10,641 bases of DNA from Parachlamydiales bacterium (GTDB taxonomy: Bacteria; Chlamydiota; Chlamydiia; Chlamydiales; Rhabdochlamydiaceae): assembly GCA_020050965.1 (NCBI GenBank), contig JAGVJV010000101.1, positions 1 through 10,641 of the forward strand, given 5' to 3'. Below the pieces are notes generated by a model that was given only the letters and a program-made list of their open reading frames with translations, did not search any database and was not told the origin of the DNA. The translations under genes were made by a program, and so were the position numbers. Shown here one piece after another: positions 6,901-10,641 of the stretch. Each line of letters begins with the position of its first letter. Position 1 is the stretch's first letter.

Positions 6901-8031
6901 TTACACCTTCTCAAAAAGAGCCCCACAGATACTTAAGCCCGGGCCAAAAGCCATACTCACTATACGCGCTCCAGGTTTAATTGACTCGTCTTTTAACACT
7001 CTGTCCCAAATGTGAGGGAGCGTTGCCGAGGACATATTGCCATAATCTTGTAGGACGCCTACGCTATGGCGGATCTGATCGGGCTCAAGCTCCAGCTTTT
7101 CGGCCACTTGCTCGATAATTTTTGGACCGCCTGGGTGAATCGCATAGTAGGCGTTCTTTAACTCGTCCCTGTCAATTCCGCTCTTTTTCGCCAGATGGTC
7201 TATATAGGCTTCGAGGTTTCTACGAATGAGAACCGGAATGTCCTTCGATAGCGACATCTGGAAGCCCCATTCATTGCAATCCCAGGTCATTTTTCCAATT
7301 GAATCTTCGATGATCTGCTCGGCTGCAGCGAGGATTTTAAAAGAAGGGGAGTTGGACTTAGGACCGAGGGAATAACGTATAAAGCCGTCGGCAAAAAGAC
7401 TCTGCACAACCAGCTGCTCGATTGAATGGAGGGTAGGATTCATGTGGAGAGAGCAAAGTTCGGTATGGATGATATCGCTCTGCTCATTCTCTAAAGCAAA
7501 ATGGCCCATCGCCAATCTAACAGCCGGAATGGACCCATAACAACCCATATGGTAGGCATGCGTCACCGTCGTATTTTTTCCACTAGAGCGCGATGAGACC
7601 AATTTTTGAGCAGGACTGGGTGCCACATAGCCTGTACAAGTGACATGGATGAGGTGTGGAGGTAGTTGTTCATCTAAGGCATACATCTCCTCAAGCACTT
7701 GCGAGCAAGCCTGACTAAAAAACTCCATCCTTTTATCGAGCAAATAGCCTTCAGGGACAGCATCAATGTTATAGATTTCCATCTGGTCCCAATTTTGGTG
7801 ATTGCAATCCTTAATCTGAAATCCCCGTTTGCGGATCTTGTTATTTCCAAGACCGATGCGAAAGAGATCTTCACGCACCTTTGTAGCAAATGATTGGCAG
7901 CTTGCATCATCCTTACACCAACCATTGGTACGCATGCTGGTGCCTACGTGGGCATTAACAACCCAATCGAGTAGATGCTCTTGACTCTGCTCAAAATTTG
8001 GCCGAATTACCTTAAAATCTCTTAAATACAT
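6901..8031 (-). CDS. Type III polyketide synthase (chalcone/stilbene synthase-like)
   Basis: This 376-residue homodimer-type ketosynthase repeatedly condenses malonyl-CoA onto an acyl-CoA starter and cyclises the chain. The catalytic triad is intact: Cys164 in HMGCYGSIPAVRLA, His299 in YAIHPGGPKIIE and Asn332 in YGNMSSATLP. The C-terminal AFGPGL loop (361-366) that lines the active site is also present. The N-terminal half holds the expected VTCTGYVAPSP strand (130-140). Length is typical. The start follows a strong Shine-Dalgarno (AGAGGAAAGG), 12 bp after the permease stop. Bacterial relatives commonly make alkylpyrones or alkylresorcinols from long acyl starters and are paired with methyltransferases, as here. 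The exact product, chain length and ring type cannot be read from the sequence. The Gly/Ser/His motif content excludes FabH as the better call: the triad spacing and GFGPG-like loop are those of type III PKS. Confidence 0.92.
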   Translation of the reverse strand: MYLRDFKVIRPNFEQSQEHLLDWVVNAHVGTSMRTNGWCKDDASCQSFATKVREDLFRIGLGNNKIRKRGFQIKDCNHQNWDQMEIYNIDAVPEGYLLDKRMEFFSQACSQVLEEMYALDEQLPPHLIHVTCTGYVAPSPAQKLVSSRSSGKNTTVTHAYHMGCYGSIPAVRLAMGHFALENEQSDIIHTELCSLHMNPTLHSIEQLVVQSLFADGFIRYSLGPKSNSPSFKILAAAEQIIEDSIGKMTWDCNEWGFQMSLSKDIPVLIRRNLEAYIDHLAKKSGIDRDELKNAYYAIHPGGPKIIEQVAEKLELEPDQIRHSVGVLQDYGNMSSATLPHIWDRVLKDESIKPGARIVSMAFGPGLSICGALFEKV

Positions 8032-8043
8032 ACCTTTCCTCTT

Positions 8044-8829
8044 CTAAATCATCAGAATTCCAATGATGATCATTACCCCTGCAAAAATTCTACGCAGCAA
8101 CAGGGCATCAATCGCGTGGGCCCACTTTGCTCCAAGCGGCGCCAAAAACATTGCTCCTATTCCCACAAAAACAAATGCAGGCAAATAAATATATCCTAGA
8201 CTCTCCGGAGTCTTCACCTGTTTTAAACCAAAATACAAATAAGTCAAAGCGGTCATTGTCGTAATCACTAAACTTATCGCCGCAGAGGTTCCAATAGCTT
8301 TTTTTTCTGGATAGTTAAAATGGATGAGAAGGGGCACAGTAAAAACACCACCTCCAATCCCCAGCACACTAGCAACGGTCCCCACACCCGTCCCCAGCCA
8401 AAAAATCGAGTGCTTATTCAACGCCTTCAGCTCTTTTCTTTTCTTTGCAGGGAAAAACAGATAGACCCCCAATAAGCAGATAAAGGCGCCAAAAACATTT
8501 TCCAACACAACATCGGGCATAAAGTTGGCGACAATTCCCCCAAATAGCGCTCCGATCGCAATCCATGGAAGAATGGAAAAAAAGAGCTCCCAGATCACTC
8601 CTTTACGTCGATGATGCGACCAAGAGGAGACGATTCCATTGAAGACCATCGCAGCTAAAGAAGTTCCAATTGCCATGTGCGTTACTTGGTTTGCAGGTAT
8701 CCCCATTTTAGGTAGCATGAACACTAGCGCGGGCACAGTTACGACACCGCCACTAAGCCCGAGTAATCCACCCAACAGACCTGCTACGACCCCAATACCA
8801 AGAAAAGCTAATAGTGGAAGAAGTTCCAT
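8044..8829 (-). CDS. TauE/SafE (TSUP) family membrane permease
   Basis: This 261-residue inner-membrane protein has about eight hydrophobic segments and a clear internal duplication. The half-repeat motifs are GLSGGVVTVPAL (24-35) against GIGGGVFTVPLL (157-168), and AIGTSLAAMV (53-62) against AIGTSAAISLV (178-188). A cytoplasmic basic loop (AKKRKELKALNKH, 128-140) separates the halves. The family exports or imports small anions such as sulfite, sulfoacetate or taurine-derived compounds; substrate cannot be assigned. It is the first gene of the four-gene unit with the PKS, so it may move a substrate or product of that pathway, though it may also simply share a transcript. The Shine-Dalgarno is weak, and no convincing -35/-10 pair was found directly upstream. 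Confidence 0.88.
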   Translation of the reverse strand: MELLPLLAFLGIGVVAGLLGGLLGLSGGVVTVPALVFMLPKMGIPANQVTHMAIGTSLAAMVFNGIVSSWSHHRRKGVIWELFFSILPWIAIGALFGGIVANFMPDVVLENVFGAFICLLGVYLFFPAKKRKELKALNKHSIFWLGTGVGTVASVLGIGGGVFTVPLLIHFNYPEKKAIGTSAAISLVITTMTALTYLYFGLKQVKTPESLGYIYLPAFVFVGIGAMFLAPLGAKWAHAIDALLLRRIFAGVMIIIGILMI

Positions 8830-8879
8830 TTCTGCATACTATAAATTTTAAGATATATAGGCTACCGCAAAATAGTTTT

Positions 8880-8908
8880 TTGAAGATTATTCAATAAAAT
8901 TGTATGAT
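8880..8908 (+). promoter_or_regulatory. Candidate sigma-70 promoter upstream of the nuclease unit
   Basis: TTGAAG (8880-8885) and TATGAT (8903-8908) are separated by exactly 17 bp in an AT-rich gap between divergent genes. Transcription would start near 8915 and give a leader of about 130 nt that contains the palindrome at 8987-9012. Confidence 0.5.
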
Positions 8909-8983
8909 CTCTCACGGACCCTTTCAAAAAGATAGAAAAAAACACTTAATGGCTCTAACTTAACCATTTGGTTGTCAATGCAA

Positions 8984-9012
8984 TATAATTGTGTAACAGC
9001 TGTTACACAATT
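8984..9012 (+). promoter_or_regulatory. Perfect 26-bp palindrome overlapping a consensus -10: operator-like site
   Basis: AATTGTGTAACAG (8987-8999) is followed directly by its exact reverse complement (9000-9012), with no spacer or mismatch. A consensus TATAAT at 8984-8989 overlaps its left edge. If this is a -10 (the -35 is poor), the palindrome would span roughly -9 to +17, the classic place for a repressor. The site lies 31 bp upstream of the nuclease start at 9044. A second small inverted repeat, AACCA-TT-TGGTT, lies at 8962-8973. The protein that binds it is not encoded in the window. A transcribed hairpin is the alternative role. Confidence 0.65.
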
Positions 9013-9043
9013 TAGCAAAAAGCCCAAAGCCCATGGAGAAAAA

Positions 9044-10111
9044 ATGTCGCAAAACACAACTTTGACTGATCAACCTGTTATAGAACATCTTCCAGGCTAC
9101 TCCAATTTTATAACAAAGCTAAAAGAAAGGATACGATCGGCCCAAATCAAAGCACTATTTTCAGTAACTCGTGAATTAACGATTCTTTATTGGGAGCTTG
9201 GAAAAGAAATTGTTGAAAAACAAGAGAATGAAAAATGGGGATCGAAAGCAATAGATAAAATCGCTGAAGATCTTCGAGAAGAGTTCCCAGGAATAGAAGG
9301 CTTTTCAAGAAGCAATTTATTTAAAATGAGATCTTTTTATATAGCATATCAAAGAGCAGAAGGTATTAACAAAATCACAGATCTTCCTGTTTTCAATATC
9401 CCCTGGGGACACAATATCGTTCTATTCGGAAAGATTAAAGATCTCTCTACAAGATTATGGTATGCGCAAAAGGTGCTGGAAAAAGGATGGAGCCGCAGCA
9501 CATTGGAGATGTGGATCGATTCCAATCTGCATCAGCGCGAAGGAAAAGCCATTACAAATTTTCAAACAACCCTTCCTAAGCCTCAATCAGATCTTGTCCA
9601 GCAAACTATGAAAGATCCCTACATCGTCGATTTCATGTTACTCACAGATGAAGCAAAAGAAAAAGATATTGAGAAAGGACTGGTCGATCACATTCAGCAT
9701 TTCTTACTTGAACTAGGGGAAGGGTTTGCTTTTATGGGCCGGCAAGTGCCCTTGGTGGTAGAAGGGGATACAAGCTACATCGATTTATTGTTCTACAATG
9801 CGAAATTACACTGCTATGTAGTACTTGAAATTAAGGCCAAGGAATTTGATCCAAGGGATACTGGGCAGCTAAATTATTATATTGGAGCAGTGGAAAAATT
9901 GATGCGCCAGCCTAATGATAATCCAACTATTGGCATCCTGCTTTGCAAGACCAAAAAAGAACTTAAAGTGGAGTATGCTATTAGCAATCTAAAGAATCCC
10001 ATCAGCGTTTCAAGTTATGAGGGCCTCCTCAAATCAATTCCTAAAGAACTTAAACCTACTATCCCGACGATTGAGCAAATCGAAGCTGAACTCGCTGAAA
10101 TCATACAATAA
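9044..10111 (+). CDS. DUF1016/YhcG-type PD-(D/E)XK nuclease
   Basis: This 355-residue protein has two parts. The N-terminal helical DUF1016 domain (about 20-165) carries LYWELGKEI, FSRSNLFKMRSFY and the hallmark IPWGHN (99-104). The C-terminal part (about 175-325) is a PD-(D/E)XK nuclease core with Asp237 (SYIDLLFY), Glu252 and Lys254 (LEIK) and Gln265 (GQLNYYI), so catalytic residues are intact. The start at ATG 9044 is chosen for GGAGA at 9035-9039. An in-frame TTG at 8972 would add 24 residues translated through the palindrome, and is unlikely. Family members cluster with restriction-modification and other defence or mobile genes; the exact substrate is unsettled. No methylase or specificity subunit is near. 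The next gene follows after 19 bp with its own Shine-Dalgarno, so the two probably form one unit. Confidence 0.88.
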   Translation: MSQNTTLTDQPVIEHLPGYSNFITKLKERIRSAQIKALFSVTRELTILYWELGKEIVEKQENEKWGSKAIDKIAEDLREEFPGIEGFSRSNLFKMRSFYIAYQRAEGINKITDLPVFNIPWGHNIVLFGKIKDLSTRLWYAQKVLEKGWSRSTLEMWIDSNLHQREGKAITNFQTTLPKPQSDLVQQTMKDPYIVDFMLLTDEAKEKDIEKGLVDHIQHFLLELGEGFAFMGRQVPLVVEGDTSYIDLLFYNAKLHCYVVLEIKAKEFDPRDTGQLNYYIGAVEKLMRQPNDNPTIGILLCKTKKELKVEYAISNLKNPISVSSYEGLLKSIPKELKPTIPTIEQIEAELAEIIQ

Positions 10112-10130
10112 AAAAATAGGGGATCATTCA

Positions 10131-10641
10131 ATGTCCAAAGAACTTGAAGCTTTTTTTGCTAAGGTAGCTGAAGATCATGCCCTTACAGGAAAGGCTATAT
10201 GCTACAAAAGAAATTGCCGATGTTGCGACTATTGCTAAGGAATTGGGCTTTACCTTACAGGGACGGATATTCTTCGCGCGCAGGCCAATAGGGTATTAAG
10301 TTTGCCAGCGGAAGAGGTGGAGATTCTGGCTGCAGGAGGAAAGTCCAAATTTGGTGCACAATGGGGACGGGCTGGGATGGGATATTTGGATTGGGCTGGA
10401 TTCTGGGTGCTTGAGTTAATGCAATGGGGATATTCTTCAGATTCTGTACGAGAAATTGCTGAATTTCTGGCTAAAGTTAAAGAAGATAAGCCGATGCAAA
10501 CAAAGCTCCTAAAGGCAAAGACACACAATGATGTTGCAGCAATTGCAAAGGAAAATGGCTTCGAGTTCTCAGGCGGTGCTTTGCTTGTTTACCAGGCCAA
10601 TCAGATCTTGAGGCTGGATGATAGGAAGGGGGAAAGAGTAG
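10131..10641 (+). pseudogene. Two-domain Nif11-type (leader-peptide-like) gene with a double frameshift, 3' end outside window
   Basis: ATG 10131 follows AGGGGAT (10118-10124). As read, translation gives only 35 residues and stops at TAA 10236-10238, with a meaningless Cys-rich tail. The homology continues in two pieces: ATKEIADVATIAKELGFTLQ in the +1 frame from 10201, then back in the original frame TDILRAQANRVLSLPAEEVE from 10263 to the window end. This equals one extra base near 10194-10201 and one missing base in the GGG at 10260-10262. The rebuilt protein has Nif11-like domain 1 (SKELEAFFAKVAEDHAL...AKELGF), the double-Gly ILAAGG, a Gly/Trp-rich linker (KFGAQWGRAGMGYLDWAGFW), then Nif11-like domain 2 (EIAEFLAKVKED...AKENGFEFS). 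Nif11 domains are known as leaders of RiPP precursors. It could be a decayed gene or an intact one carrying two base-calling errors. Confidence 0.7.
10149..10610 (+). repeat. Diverged tandem domain duplication, period 312 bp (104 codons)
   Basis: Matching DNA blocks in the two Nif11 halves give the period. GCTAAGGTAGCTGAAGAT at 10158 matches GCTAAAGTTAAAGAAGAT at 10470 (offset 312). ATTGCTAAGGAATTGGGCTT at 10231 matches ATTGCAAAGGAAAATGGCTT at 10542 (offset 311). CAGGCCAAT at 10281 matches 10593 (offset 312). The one-base change in offset inside copy 1 locates its two indels. Confidence 0.75.

Noticed and set aside
8972..9043. TTG-initiated N-terminal extension of the nuclease (24 residues).
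   Set aside because: It would be translated through the palindrome, has no Shine-Dalgarno and adds nothing family-like; ATG 9044 has GGAGA in front.
10131..10238. A 35-residue peptide with a Cys-rich end (CYKRNCRCCDYC) that could look like a RiPP core.
   Set aside because: The Cys-rich part is the out-of-frame reading of conserved Nif11 sequence after a one-base insertion; the second domain copy shows the true frame.
10250..10528. Antisense 92-codon open frame over the Nif11 gene.
   Set aside because: The plus strand there encodes recognisable Nif11 and Gly/Trp-rich sequence with a matching repeat; the antisense product has no recognisable features.

Overview
The window most likely comes from an environmental (amoeba- or arthropod-associated) member of the Chlamydiota. 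The main reason is a tandem trio of secreted, cysteine-rich MOMP-like/Lpg1974-like beta-barrel porins (443-3776), a family heavily expanded in Simkania, Waddlia and their relatives. This is inferred from protein character alone; no rRNA or other phylogenetic marker is present.

Layout. (1) 2-370 (+) is the C-terminal part of an NAD-type malic enzyme. (2) 443-3776 (+) holds three paralogous outer-membrane proteins with 19 and 24 bp gaps, each with its own Shine-Dalgarno and signal peptide, closed by a hairpin and a bidirectional terminator. (3) 3867-5128 (-) is a tpx-ubiE pair: thiol peroxidase and the final menaquinone/ubiquinone C-methyltransferase. (4) 5206-5691 (+) is a lysine-rich protein of unknown function. 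(5) 5688-8829 (-) is a tightly packed four-gene run in transcription order: TauE/SafE permease, type III polyketide synthase with an intact Cys-His-Asn triad, a small His-rich membrane protein, and a UbiG-like methyltransferase. (6) 8880-10641 (+) is a different kind of DNA. It has a promoter region with a perfect 26-bp palindrome, then a DUF1016/YhcG-type PD-(D/E)XK nuclease, then 19 bp later a Nif11-type protein gene made of two tandem domains. The first Nif11 domain carries a +1 and a -1 indel.

How the genes may work together. The four-gene run reads as a small phenolic-lipid or quinone pathway: the PKS would make an alkylpyrone or alkylresorcinol, the UbiG-like enzyme would methylate it, and the His-rich membrane protein may modify or handle the product. 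The neighbouring ubiE belongs to quinone chemistry too, but is in a separate transcription unit. The right end pairs a nuclease with a leader-peptide-like Nif11 gene behind an operator-like palindrome. It looks like an accessory cassette and is the least explained part of the window. No tRNA, rRNA, CRISPR array or insertion sequence was recognised.
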